Assembly: GCA_963580285.1 (NCBI GenBank)
Contig: OY757021.1
Span: forward strand, 92,243,221 to 92,307,220
Length of the DNA stretch: 64,000 bases
Source: Lucinisca nassula
Lineage: Eukaryota > Mollusca > Bivalvia > Lucinida > Lucinidae
Reading direction: 5' to 3'
Both the position numbers and the translations under genes were made by a program. Positions 30,233-40,154 of the stretch are shown in pieces. Below the pieces are notes generated by a model, which was not told the DNA's origin, ran no database searches, and worked only from the letters and a program-made list of their open reading frames with translations. Within the stretch, counting starts at the first letter, position 1; each line of letters begins with the position of its first letter.

Positions 30233-32378
30233 TGGGCTTGGTTACTTTACCTCTACCCCTGCCCTTACCAGGATTACGAACTCCACTGTTTCTTTTCGGA
30301 ATTCTGGGCAATCCTTGGGAGACACTGGAGGCTCTGGAAGAATCAGGACCTACTGTGACATTAAGTTCACCCAAAGTTGACTTAGTTGGAGTCTCTGAAA
30401 CCTTAGGACCTTTCCTCTTGAAGCCAGAAGGTTTATTAGCACCCACAACTGCCATCTGAAGAGATCTATGAGCAAGACCCTCTTTGTACTGTTTCACCAC
30501 CTCCGGAAACTTCTCTCCAAAAATGGTAGAAGATTCCATCGGTTGTACTCTAAGAGACTGTTTCATGTCTGAGTCTAAATCAGAAACAGCTAAACAAGCA
30601 TCCCTACGAGCCAAAAGCGGTCCCACAGCCAACCTGGAAAAAATCTCTACCAGGTGTGACTGAGAAATGGCAACAGCCTGAAGATATCTGGAAACCTCAA
30701 GCATGTCATCCTTGGAACATGACTCTTGCTGTATAGTCTTAAGCGTACCACACAGAAACATTTCTGAGTGGGAAGCCACTTGTATTCCTGTTCTTGCCAG
30801 TTTCTCCCAGTTCTCAAGAGTCGAAAACTGAAGAGTATGCGAAGTAGGAATCGAAGACCCTTGCTTCAAGACATCCCTCAATCCTGGGTTAACAGATGGT
30901 GGATCCATGTTAATCATAGGATTTAAAGCTTCATAAGAAGAAGCTTGAAAAATCTTAGGCTTACTGTTTATAGAAACAAAAGAGCCTGTCTTGAATCCTT
31001 TTGGATAATTAGGAAGTGGAGACATTGGGACTTCCTCTTCTCCTTTCAAACGCTTATCCATCTTTCCCATAGAAATGGACACACTGCTTGACTGAGGAAG
31101 CGCTAGAGAAGTTTCCTCAGCTTCCTCAGGATTTTTAAAAAAGTCTAGAGCCGAAGCTCCAACAGACTTGCTTTTAACTTCTGGTCTAGGACATATGTCA
31201 GGGCCTAGTCTAGACCGGAGTTTTGCAATAGCCTCCTTGTATGAAAGACTGTCCTTAGGAGATTCTGATTCCCGGTCCTCTTGATCTTCAGGATCAGAAT
31301 ATCCTATTCTCTCGTCTTCCCCAACACAAAGTTGAAGCTGATCTCCTGAATCTTCATGAACAACAGCATGTTGACCAGAAGAATTTACGGTAGAAACAAC
31401 TGAACTAGGGTTCACATTTGTTGAACCTTGAACAGTTGATGATGGGTTAGGAAAAGTGTCCATACGAGAGGACAATTCCCTCAGAAGCTGGCCCTGCTGT
31501 TCCACCAATTTCGATAAAGCAGAAACAGCAGGATCATCTAAAGTCCTAGGCCTAGAGACAGACCTAGACCGATGTCTATACTGTCTTGATCGAGAACGCC
31601 TAGGTCTTGAACCTGATCTAGATAACCTAGACCTGTGATGCCTGTATCTAGACCTAGATCTCGAGGATCTACGTCTATGACCATGATGTCTATGCCTAGG
31701 TCGGGAAAGAGATCTCGACCTATGCCTAGACTTCAGTTTCTGGCTTGATCTTCCTCTAGAATCAGAATAAGAATCAGAGCCGGAATCTGACCTATATCTC
31801 TTACTGAGTGAAACTCTAGACCTAGGCTGGATGTCTTGCCTAGGTTTAGAGTATCGTGCAGTAGCCCTGGAACCTGTGTCCTGTTCAACCGACACATAGC
31901 TGTCAGGACTAGGTTCCCGTCTGGGCGTAAGTTCCTCACCTTCACTATCGTGTGGCGAATCTTCATGAGCCGGAGAGAGCGAACTCTGCTGAGACTCATG
32001 ATGACCGCCTGTCTCTGAATTTCCTGAACCAATGGCAGTCGTAACTGGCATATCGGTCGGAAACAGAGAAGTGGAGTCCTTCCCAAGATCTTTAACAGGT
32101 ACATGGGAAGGATTGTTCTTTCCAGGACCATTTTCAGGAACCTGGGAAGAAGCAAAACTCCTGGGTTTGAAGGCTGCCTTGGCCTGTGCAGATCTCTGTA
32201 AACACTTGGAAAATTTTTTCCAAAGTTCATCTGACCAATCCGCACATACCTCACAAGTGGATGTCTGAGAGCATGCATAATTTCTGCATGCCCTACAAAC
32301 AGAATGGTTATCCCAATATGGCATAATCTTCGCACACTTACCATTTATTCCAGGGCAGTGCTTGTTTTGATGACTCAT
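30222..32378 (-). CDS. DIRS Gag-like protein with Cys/His cluster and Arg/Ser-rich tract
   Basis: ORF1, 718 aa from the ATG at 32378-32376 (context CAGG-ATG with A at -3). I prefer this start because the 88 upstream codons, open to 32642, are hydrophobic, low-complexity and U-rich, like a leader. The N-terminus carries CPGINGKC, then DNHSVCRACRNYACS and CEVC: a Cys/His cluster like the DxHxxCxxC motif I recall in vertebrate DIRS ORF1 proteins. Residues ~184-278 are an Arg/Ser-dipeptide tract. The C-terminal part has a helical-looking block (residues ~515-600) and a basic Gly/Arg end (NPGKGRGRGKVTKP). Presumably binds element RNA (inference). Sequence just upstream of the ATG, ending TTTTCAG and TTTCAGG, could be a splice acceptor of a leader intron. 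Confidence 0.85.
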   Translation of the reverse strand: MSHQNKHCPGINGKCAKIMPYWDNHSVCRACRNYACSQTSTCEVCADWSDELWKKFSKCLQRSAQAKAAFKPRSFASSQVPENGPGKNNPSHVPVKDLGKDSTSLFPTDMPVTTAIGSGNSETGGHHESQQSSLSPAHEDSPHDSEGEELTPRREPSPDSYVSVEQDTGSRATARYSKPRQDIQPRSRVSLSKRYRSDSGSDSYSDSRGRSSQKLKSRHRSRSLSRPRHRHHGHRRRSSRSRSRYRHHRSRLSRSGSRPRRSRSRQYRHRSRSVSRPRTLDDPAVSALSKLVEQQGQLLRELSSRMDTFPNPSSTVQGSTNVNPSSVVSTVNSSGQHAVVHEDSGDQLQLCVGEDERIGYSDPEDQEDRESESPKDSLSYKEAIAKLRSRLGPDICPRPEVKSKSVGASALDFFKNPEEAEETSLALPQSSSVSISMGKMDKRLKGEEEVPMSPLPNYPKGFKTGSFVSINSKPKIFQASSYEALNPMINMDPPSVNPGLRDVLKQGSSIPTSHTLQFSTLENWEKLARTGIQVASHSEMFLCGTLKTIQQESCSKDDMLEVSRYLQAVAISQSHLVEIFSRLAVGPLLARRDACLAVSDLDSDMKQSLRVQPMESSTIFGEKFPEVVKQYKEGLAHRSLQMAVVGANKPSGFKRKGPKVSETPTKSTLGELNVTVGPDSSRASSVSQGLPRIPKRNSGVRNPGKGRGRGKVTKPNAP

Positions 32379-32708
32379 CCTGAAATGGCTGAAAACAGGA
32401 CTACAGATCAAAAGAAAATTATACCAGAAGGAAAAACAACAAAAAGAAAACAGAACAAAAGAAACTAAGAACGGAAAAAACAAGAATCCGAACTTATGAA
32501 CGTAACGAAAATCCCAACTAGGTCGGTAGACCGACAAAGTCAGAATAATAAATAATACAAGAAAACAATATGAAATGGTTTTACTTGATGAGAAAACACT
32601 GTAGAAAATAGTCTGCGAACGGGTGAGACCTCGTTTACCCACAACGGCTTCTATACTCGAGAAAATATCTCTCCGACAAAAACGTGTCTTGTCTCCTGAA
32701 GCGCAGAG
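32379..32708 (-). other. DIRS 5' leader, possible leader intron
   Basis: Between the right ITR and the Gag-like ATG. In element sense it holds candidate donors TCAA|GTAAAA near 32585 and GTGG|GTAAAC near 32640. Candidate acceptors TTTTCAG and ATTTCAG lie directly before 32378. The pyrimidine-rich stretch is convincing, but splicing is only inferred. Confidence 0.4.
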
Positions 32709-32857
32709 GTAAAATTGATTGTAGCACCTGTTGTTGGCTTACGCTTCCGAACGGTGCGGGAGTCTAAAGACCGGACTTCTTCCGGTACTTTTTTCTTTTT
32801 TTGTCTGCGGTTGTCGGGTGAACCGACTGATAGCACTATTCAGATGTATCGTAGGTT
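32709..32857 (-). repeat. DIRS right inverted terminal repeat
   Basis: Inverted copy of 26692-26840. The outer tip (32858-32870, TAACGAAACAAAT plus preceding bases) differs from the left tip, and only its complement is found in the ICR. The ITR holds the 5' leader and presumably the promoter in element sense. Confidence 0.9.
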
Positions 32858-33071
32858 TAACGAAACAAATATAACTTTACTTGCAGTAGCAATGTCGTTT
32901 TGGTTTTACGGCCTTTTCAAGACTGTGTTTACATTTTTCGAGCCAATCGTTAATTAGAGATGGGTGAAAACCGGGGTACCCGTAGAAATAAACAGCCGGA
33001 TCGAAAAAAAAAAGCCGGATCTAGTTGCAGAATTTGTTGTCTGATCCGAGCTTTGTCACTGTGATGTAATT

Positions 33072-33692
33072 TTTAGCTCACCTGGGCCGAAGGCTCCAGG
33101 GGAGCTTATAGTATAGTGGGTCGTCCGTCCGTCCGTCCATGCGTCCACACTTTTGACCAGTTATATCTCTACAACCTGCTGGCTGATCTCAACCATTTCT
33201 CATCTGTAGCATGCCTCTGGTGGGGCATTGATTTCATTTTTTTTTTTTTTTTTTTTTTTGAAATCGAACGAAAACCTTGGTTGCTGTGGCAATCACAAGG
33301 TCCCATAGACTTACAATGGGAAAATGCTTGTCATCACCGTAGCGCCTTCAGTTTTGATCGGATCTTTCTGAAACTTATATGTAAGGCGGCTGGGGATAAA
33401 ATCTCGGAAGAGTTCGAAAACCGACCAAGTCGGTCCGTTAGTCATAGAGTTACGACCCCTTGCTTGCTGAAAATGCCTATTTCTGACCTTGTCATCATCG
33501 TAGCCCCTTCAGTTTTGATCGCATCATCATGAAACTTACGTACATGTAAGTCAGGGTGTATTCGCAAACTAGTGATGTAGTCGATGAGTCACGGAGTCAA
33601 GGCCCCTACTATGCTGAAAATGCTTATTTTTGACCTTGTCATCACCGTAGCCCCTTCAGTTTTGATCGGATGTTCTTGTAACTTACAATCAA
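33072..33692 (+). repeat. tandem array, GACCTTGTCATCACCGTAGC family, with CCGT head
   Basis: TTAGCTCACCTGGGCCGAAG, a short CCAGGGGAGC hairpin region and GTCCGTCCGTCCGTCC form the head. About three diverged units of ~150-160 bp follow, with CCTTCAGTTTTGATCGGAT, CTTGAAACTTAC and ATGCTGAAAATGC. A pure T tract is at about 33238-33259. Confidence 0.75.
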
Positions 33693-33694
33693 GT

Positions 33695-34929
33695 AAATAA
33701 AAATCAAAAATGAGTTCCTTTAAGAGCAATGAAAACATTCATAAGAAAGAAGATGGGTCATACTACGTAGTTTCGGCTAATAAAGCCTCATCAGTAACCC
33801 TGTAATGATCCGGCAAAGAAAGCCAGAGGAAACATACTGCAATTTTGCGAATTTCGAATAGGTAGTCGATTCAAAGACTGATATAAATCAAAATGGGGTC
33901 CAAATAAATAAAAAAAAACCTGTCTAGAATATGAGTCTAAACCAATTTTTTTTTCCTGATTTCTCAGAATATTCACGCTGACCTCAAAGGACCAAAAGTA
34001 AAATATAAACTGCACTATGGTTGATGTACGGGGAGACGTTTTACGGCCGCCACACGGCACAACACCAGCTGCAGTGGAGGCAAATAAAAATCAAAAATGA
34101 GTTCCTTTAAGAGCAATGAAAACATTCATAAGAAAGAAGATGGGTCATACTACGTAGTTTCGGCTAATAAAGCCTCATCAGTAACCCTGTAATGATCCGG
34201 CAAAGAAAGCCAGAGGAAACATACTGCAATTTTGCGAATTTCGAATAGGTAGTCGATTCAAAGACTGATATAAATCAAAATGGGGTCCAAATAAATAAAA
34301 AAAACCTGTCTAGAATATGAGTCTAAACCAATTTTTTTTCCTGATTTCTCAGAATATTCACGCTGACCTCAAAGGACCAAAAGTAAAATATAAACTGCAC
34401 TATGGTTGATGTACGGGGAGACGTTTTACGGCCGCCACACGGCACAACACCAGCTGCAGTGGAGGCAAATAAAAATCAAAAATGAGTTCCTTTAAGAGCA
34501 ATGAAAACATTCATAAGAAAGAAGATGGGTCATACTACGTAGTTTCGGCTAATAAAGCCTCATCAGTAACCCTGTAATGATCCGGCAAAGAAAGCCAGAG
34601 GAAACATACTGCAATTTTGCGAATTTCGAATAGGCAGTCGATTCAAAGACTGATATAAATCAAAATGGGGTCCAAATAAATAAAAAAACCTGTCTAGAAT
34701 ATGAGTCTAAACCAATATTTTTTTTTCCTGATTTCTCAGAATATTCACGCTGACCTCAAAGGACCAAAAGTAAAATATAAACTGCACTATGGTTGATGTA
34801 CGGGGAGACGTTTTACGGCCGCCACACGGCACAACACCAGCTGCAGTGAAGGCAAATAAAAATCAAAAATGAGTTCCTTTAAGAGCAATGAAAACATTCA
34901 TAAGAAAGAAGATGGGTCATACTACGTAG
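33695..34929 (+). repeat. 386-bp satellite, 3.2 copies
   Basis: Unit starts fall at 33695, 34082, 34467 and 34854 (periods 387, 385, 387), each with AAATAAAAATCAAAAATGAG. The unit contains ACTACGTAGTTTCGGC, CCTGTAATGATCCGGCAAAG and CGTTTTACGGCCGCCACACG. The units differ mainly in poly-A/poly-T lengths, so they are recent duplicates. A diverged single unit is at 47105-47445. Confidence 0.92.
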
Positions 34930-35345
34930 ATGGGTCATACTACGTAAGTCGGGGATAAAAGCTCGAATGAGTTCGAAAACTAGCGATGTCGGTCGATTAC
35001 TCACGGACTTACATGTATGTTCCCTACTTTGCTGAAAATGCTTTTTTTTTACCTTGTCATCACCGTAACCCTTCAGTTTTGATCTTCTTGAAACTTACAT
35101 GTAAGCAAGTCAGGGATAAAAGCTCGAATGAGTTCAAAAACCGGCGAGTTTGGCTTATTTGTCGTAGGGTTACATCACTTTGTTTCCAGAAAAGCCTGTT
35201 TTATACCTTCTCTTAAGTTTTGATAGAATCTTCTTGAAACTTACATGTAAGTAAGTCAGAGATAAAAGCTTGGATGAGTTTAAAAACTGGTGATGTCGGC
35301 CTATTTATCATAGTTGTGTCCCTTTGATTGCTGAAAATGCCCATT
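34930..35345 (+). repeat. continuation of the GACCTTGTCATCACC array
   Basis: About two more diverged units (ATCTTCTTGAAACTTACATG, GATAAAAGCTCGAATGAGTT). They follow a 19-bp duplication of GATGGGTCATACTACGTA at the satellite edge. Confidence 0.65.
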
Positions 35346-35700
35346 TTATACCCCACCACACAATAGTGGTGGGGTATTATGATAAACCTTCGAGTGCCTG
35401 CCCGTACGTCCGTCCATCCGTCGGTCCGCACCATTGCCGATTGATAACTTACCGTAGTCTTTCACGGATTTTTTTTCCAAAATTTGCATACATGTTTATA
35501 CCGGGAATAAATACCATTAAATGTTTTGGGGCACTAATTAATTTACTAAATGGAACATGTGGATGAAACTTCACTGATATATAGACCACCATAAGAAGCA
35601 GGTTTTGTTGACATTGTCATCATCATGAGTGCCTAAATTTTGAACAGACCTTCCTGAAACTTACATATGAGTAAGTTAGAGATAAAAGCTTGAATAAGGC
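35346..35700 (+). repeat. second CCGT-headed module inside the array
   Basis: TTATACCCCACCACACAATA and GTGGTGGGGTATTATGATAA make a hairpin. CGTCCGTCCATCCGTCGGTCC and about one unit follow. It interrupts the GACCTTGTCATCACC array, so it is a nested, later element. Confidence 0.6.
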
Positions 35701-36430
35701 GTTTTCTTTGCCTTGTCAGGGGTGGAGGCAGAGAATAATGGAAGCCAGAGCTGATAATGTATGTTAGCTTTTTTCCTCGGCCAGACATTCGAAAACAGGG
35801 CTGTGCTCTGACACATTTGGCAGTCGAAATTGGCAACACGTCATCACATACTAGAGCCCGTCTTTGGTCTGATTCCTGCACTCAAAATTCTAAAATCGCT
35901 ATAGAACTGTGTTTCTTAGGACAAACGCTGTACCTTGGGTGCGATTTGTGCCTTCCTCCGATTAAGAGTTCAGTATATTCCCATTGGTCAGCTGACACCT
36001 GTCGAATTGACAAGTGCCAGCACATTGGAGGCCATGGGAAGAGCAGTTCATAAACTAATCCCATTTAGCGAGATGGGGGTAGCCCCTATGTGCTTTTAGC
36101 GCCCGGTTACCTTACAAAATCTATCAAGTCAAGTCAAAAGCTTGAATGTGTTTGCTAACTGACATTCCCAGAGTTAAGTCCCCTTCTTTGCTGAATAGCT
36201 TATTTTGTACCTTGTCATCACCATAAGTCCTTTAGTTTTGATCGAATCTTCCTGAAACTAGTTTATACGAAGATTGGGATTGAAAGTTCGGATAAGTTTG
36301 AAAACTGGTGATGTCTGCCTATCTCTCATAGAGTTACGTCCTCTTAAATGCTGAAAATACCTGTTCTGACCTTGTCATCAGCATAAATCCTTCGGTAAAT
36401 GTTGGAACTTCCTGAAACTTCTAATCTGTT
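35701..36430. repeat. array remnants with an unassigned insert
   Basis: 35700-36130 is unassigned; an open frame at 35757-36053 has no known domain. From about 36130 two more units of the CTTGTCATCACC family follow (AGTTTTGATCGAATCTTCCT). Confidence 0.45.
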
Positions 36431-36942
36431 AGCTCGGGTGAGCGATATGGTCGTCTTGTTTCTTAATCTTGCTCCGAAAATAAATTTGATTGCTTGTTAG
36501 AACCGCCCCATTGATACCCACAATCATTATTTTGGCAAAATAAGAAATTAAGAAAACTGCTACACATCCAGGAAAACCCCACTTAACGAATATATAGATA
36601 GTGGGGTTGACAATGAGGCTCATTTCAGATAATTGATGATGTGATTTTTCATTACACCAGCTCAAGAGAAAATGGTACTTCTCGATTTGGTGAGCAACAA
36701 AGGCTCAGGGAGCCCACGTATAGCGCAGTCCCGCCGAAAAGTAGTGGAGACCTCATCATGCATGGGACCATTTGTTGGCTGCACAATGCTCAAGGCCCCC
36801 ATTTCAAGTTTTATAATTGCTGTTTTGTGTGTGTTTTATTTGTCAGCTTTTGCATGACGTTTCAGAGCCGGTCTAAGAGAAAAGCACACTTATCCGCGCC
36901 ATTAGCGACTAGAATTGCTCCGATGAGCCTGCACGTGCTGTT
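36431..36942. other. unassigned; one fragment of the CGTTAGAACCGCC family
   Basis: TTGTTAGAACCGCCCC near 36494 and ATACCCACAATCA near 36515 belong to the recurrent palindrome family. Nothing else recognised. Confidence 0.4.
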
Positions 36943-37250
36943 ATCTTTGTTTGGTTTGTTTCATTTGAGGTTTAACGTCCCCGTCAACACTGTATAGGTC
37001 ATTTTGGAGACGCTACTTCCAATTTTGTGGGACTTTTACCCGACATTGAGATGAAATGACATCTCAAGCCCTGTCGCCCAATGAAACTAGTACGGTTTAT
37101 AAGCATGGACGGACCGACTTGCACCGCTTTTCCTGGGCAGGTTTAGATTCTCTAAGCGGTTTACCAGTACTCGTTTTCGGTCGGTTTCAGCTCTGCGTGG
37201 AAACATCATGCAGCCCATCTATTTCTTCAAGCCCCGATGGGCGGAGGCCA
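36943..37250 (-). mobile_element. SINE-A copy, full length, 10-bp TSD
   Basis: Flanked by ACGTGCTGTT at 36933-36942 and 37251-37260. Head at 37250 (GGCCTCCGCCCATCGGGG in minus sense), tail at 36965. Confidence 0.87.
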
Positions 37251-37357
37251 ACGTGCTGTTTTCTTGGAATATTTTTATTTTGTTAAACATAACCATGTTG
37301 TATTTTTCATTTTGCATGACTGTTATAGCATGAGCCAGAACATGAGAAAATGTTCAG

Positions 37358-37585
37358 TTAACCCTTTTTTACCAAATGGAATCTTCCTCCTCATATATAA
37401 CAGGAGTCCATTTCAAAATTTAGGAGTGTCAGGTTGTGTTGTCATCAAAATGTATTTGGAAAATGACTGAACTTTTAGCAAACAGTGGAGGCCCTGATCA
37501 GACGCCGCGTTCTGCGGCGTCTGATCTGGGCCTGCACTGTTTGCCAGGGTACACGCTTTGGGGTATCTGGTACTAAATAGGTTAA
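37358..37585 (-). mobile_element. MITE-P copy 2
   Basis: TTAACCCTTTTTTACCAAAT at the left and TGGTACTAAATAGGTTAA at the right. The central hairpin GATCAGACGCCGC / GCGGCGTCTGATC is perfect. Confidence 0.8.
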
Positions 37586-37734
37586 GCCTGCGCATGCAAT
37601 TTATATGCACGACACTATGTCAAGGTCTCCACTATATGACAGCGAGCAGCAAAGGCTCAGGAGAGACTGCGCCCATGCGCAGGCTCGCCAGAGGCTTTGC
37701 TGTTCGCCTATACGATAATAACCATTTTCTCGTG

Positions 37735-37914
37735 AATGGCCTCGCACATCGGGGATTGAAGAAAAAGATTGGGCTGTATGATGCCTCCTCGCAAAGCTGA
37801 AACTGACCGCACGAGTACTGGTAAACCGCTTAGAAGGGTTAAGCCTGCCCAGGCAAAGTAGTGCAAGTCGGACCGTCCAATGCAGATAAGCCCTATTGGT
37901 TTCACTGGGCGGTA
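37735..37914 (+). mobile_element. SINE-A copy, 5' half of a split copy
   Basis: Runs from the head to TTCACTGGGCGGTA. The 3' half (GGCTTGAGATGTCATTCC through GGGACGTTATATCCC) lies at 39351-39476. CTGGGCGGTA occurs at both break edges (37905-37914 and 39351-39360), as a target duplication of the intervening 1.4-kb insert. Confidence 0.7.
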
Positions 37915-37916
37915 GG

Positions 37917-39071
37917 TTTTGTTATGCCCCCAACTTCTTCGAAGAAGTTGGTGGGGCATATTGGTTCTGTCCTGTCTGTCAGTCCGTGCGTCCGTCTGTC
38001 TGTCACGCTTTATACATATGTGAAACAGAAGAATGGTTTGTGCTAGGATCTTTAAATGTTACATATCGATTGAGCATGAAAATTAAGCGAACCCGTATTT
38101 TTTTTCTTTTCCGTCCGACTTGTCTTTGCAGAGTTATGCCCCTTTTTGGACTTATGCATTGTGGCTATAGGGAAACCTTGTGAACAAAATATCTGGAGAA
38201 CCGCTTTCTCGAGCTAGGCTCATGATATTTAGTATACAGTTTGGGTCTAAGGTATAGATGACCTGATTAACTTTTGACGAAATTCCGAAAATATTTAACG
38301 GAGTTACGCCCCTTTTCGGACTTATGCATTGTGCCTATGGAGAAACCTTGTTAACAAAATATCTGGAGAACCGCTTGAGCTAGGACTATGATATTTAGTA
38401 TACAGATTGGGTCTTCGGTGTAGATGACCTGATTAATTTTTGACGAAATTCCGAAAATATATAACAGAGTTATGCTCCCTTTTGGACTTATGCATTGTGG
38501 CTATGGGGAAACGTTGTGAACAAAATATCTGGAGAACGCTTGAGCTAGGTTTATGATATTTGGTATATATATAGTTGGGATCTAAGGTGTAGATGACTTG
38601 ATTAACTTCTGACGAAATTCTGAAAATATTATAGATTTACTCCCCTTTTCGGACTTATGCATTGGTTATAGGGAAACCTTGTGAACAAAATATCTGGAGA
38701 ACTGCTTGAGCTAGGCTCATGATATTTGGTATATATATAGTTTGGATCTAAGGTGTAGATGACTTGATTAACATTTGACGAAATTCCGAAAATATATAAC
38801 ATAGCTATTCCCCTTTCAAGGCTTATGCATTGTGGCTATAGGGAAACTTTGTGAACAAAATATCTGGAGAACCGCTTGAGCAAGGCTTATGATATTTCGT
38901 ATACAGTTTGGGTACTCTACATTAATTTTTCGCACATTTTATGAATATTGTACCAACTGACAGTTCGTTCACTACAGGGGCATTTTTTTAATTATGTTTT
39001 TTTTTTTAATTATATGTCTATTACTGGCAAGCATATGGTTGGGGGCATAGTGTGTCACAAGCACATTTTCT
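37917..39071 (+). mobile_element. CCGT-headed element with five 167-bp units
   Basis: ATGCCCCCAAC at 37924-37934 and its complement GTTGGGGGCAT at 39038-39048 mark the ends. The head has the hairpin AACTTCTTCGAAGAAGTT and the microsatellite GTCCGTGCGTCCGTCTGTC. Then GGACTTATGCATTG recurs at about 38148, 38318, 38485, 38650 and 38818, a period close to 167 bp. No coding capacity. Resembles pearl/Helentron-type non-autonomous elements (inference). Confidence 0.7.
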
Positions 39072-39350
39072 TGTTTGATTTGATGTTAACGTCCGCGTCA
39101 ACACTATAAAGGTCATTTTGGAGACTTGCTTCCAATTTTGTGGGACTTGTACCCGACATTGAAATGACATCTCAAATCCTGTTGCCCAATGAAACCAATA
39201 GGTTTATAAGCAAGAACGCTCCGACTCGCACCGCTTTTTCTGGGCAGGCTTAGATCCTCTAAGCGGTTTATCGTGTGCGGTCAGATTCAGCTCTGCGTTG
39301 AAGCATCATGCAGCCTATTTATTTCTTCAAGCCCCAATGGGCGGGGGCCG
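39072..39350 (-). mobile_element. SINE-A copy
   Basis: Minus-strand copy with its head at 39350 abutting the right CTGGGCGGTA and its tail (TTGATTTGATGTTAACGTCC on +) abutting the CCGT-headed element. The two together fill the gap in the split SINE-A copy. Confidence 0.78.
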
Positions 39351-39476
39351 CTGGGCGGTAAGGCTTGAGATGTCATTCCCTCTCAATGTCGGGTAAAAGT
39401 CCCATAATATTGGAAGCATTGTCTCAAAGATTACCTAGACAGTGTTGGCGGGGACGTTATATCCCAATTCAAAGAA
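39351..39476 (+). mobile_element. SINE-A copy, 3' half of the split copy
   Basis: CTGGGCGGTAAGGCTTGAGA to TTGGCGGGGACGTTATATCC. See 37735-37914. Confidence 0.68.
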
Positions 39477-39943
39477 ACAAAAACCATTTTCACGTGAACT
39501 GCCACATTTCTTCTTCTTTGCGTGGAGAAAGGTAATTAATGAAGTTATCATCTTATTAATCGGGATGTTTGCAAGACTATTGTCCCGTCTAAAATTATCC
39601 TTAAAGACCAGATATTATTTCATTTTGAAAATTAAACAAGATCTGACGAAGCGAATGTTGATGAATCGATTCCTGACACTGAAAATGCAGAAAATGAATT
39701 TCACGCACGCGAGACTTTCCTTTGATGATCATATTGGCATAATGTCCATTAATGCAGTAATAAGATAAGCAGAATACACGTTTTATAAGTGAAGCAAATC
39801 CTTTAAAATAGGCTGCTTCCCTTACTGATTGGGAAGAACTGACTTGCACGACAGATAATGTAAATGTTTGAATGATGGAATTTGTTGTTGTTTTTTTTTT
39901 AGACTAGAAAAATGCATGTTATCTTTGCGTTGCAGTAGATATA
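39477..39943. other. unassigned interval
   Basis: No gene or repeat recognised; a T tract is near 39890-39900. Confidence 0.4.
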
Positions 39944-40148
39944 CAGTAAAATTCTTATATTAAGACCACTTTTGGGACTGTTCAAATTGTCTTTAAAACC
40001 ACTTTTGAACAGTACGAAAGGTTGTCTCTTATTATGAGATCCTGGGTGAAGAAAACCACAAAGAAAGAACAACTAAAACCTTCTCAAGAAGCTTTTAAAA
40101 GCAGAATTAGTCTTAATTTTAGGTGGTCTTAAAAGCGGAATTTTACTG
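39944..40148. mobile_element. MITE-Q, 205 bp with ~28-bp inverted ends
   Basis: Left end CAGTAAAATTCTTATATTAA with GACCAC; right end GTGGTCTTAAAAGCGG with AATTTTACTG. A TA precedes the left end (ATA|CAGT), compatible with a Tc1/mariner-type TA target, but the right flank reads CA. Non-coding. Confidence 0.65.
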
Positions 40149-40154
40149 CACTCT

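Larger units (their letters stand above)
26654..32870 (-). mobile_element. DIRS-type tyrosine-recombinase retrotransposon, coding-complete
   Basis: Minus-strand element of about 6.2 kb. It has the DIRS hallmarks: inverted rather than direct terminal repeats, an internal complementary region, three overlapping ORFs (Gag-like, RT/RNase H/methyltransferase-like, tyrosine recombinase), no aspartic protease, no DDE integrase and no visible target-site duplication. All catalytic residues I can place are intact and no premature stop breaks the three main ORFs, so this copy was probably mobile recently. DIRS elements replicate through a circular DNA intermediate inserted by the recombinase (family knowledge). 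Right outer end ...GTTTAACGAAACAAAT at 32870; left outer end CTAGAAAATTTTAATTAATT from 26654. A DIRS-like rather than Ngaro-like assignment rests on the inverted ends plus ICR. Confidence 0.93.

Noticed and set aside
27884..32344. Several other open frames overlapping the DIRS ORFs (for example 27884-28093 minus, 31733-32344 minus, and short + strand frames at 28464-32268)
   Set aside because: They are shadows of the three DIRS genes in other frames or on the other strand and have no recognisable domain.
32379..32642. Upstream extension of the Gag-like ORF to 806 residues
   Set aside because: The extra 88 residues are low-complexity and hydrophobic, while the conserved Cys/His cluster begins just after the ATG at 32378, whose context is favourable.
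33695..34929. A CRISPR-like array
   Set aside because: Units of ~386 bp repeat without unique spacers, the DNA is eukaryotic and there are no cas genes. It is a satellite.
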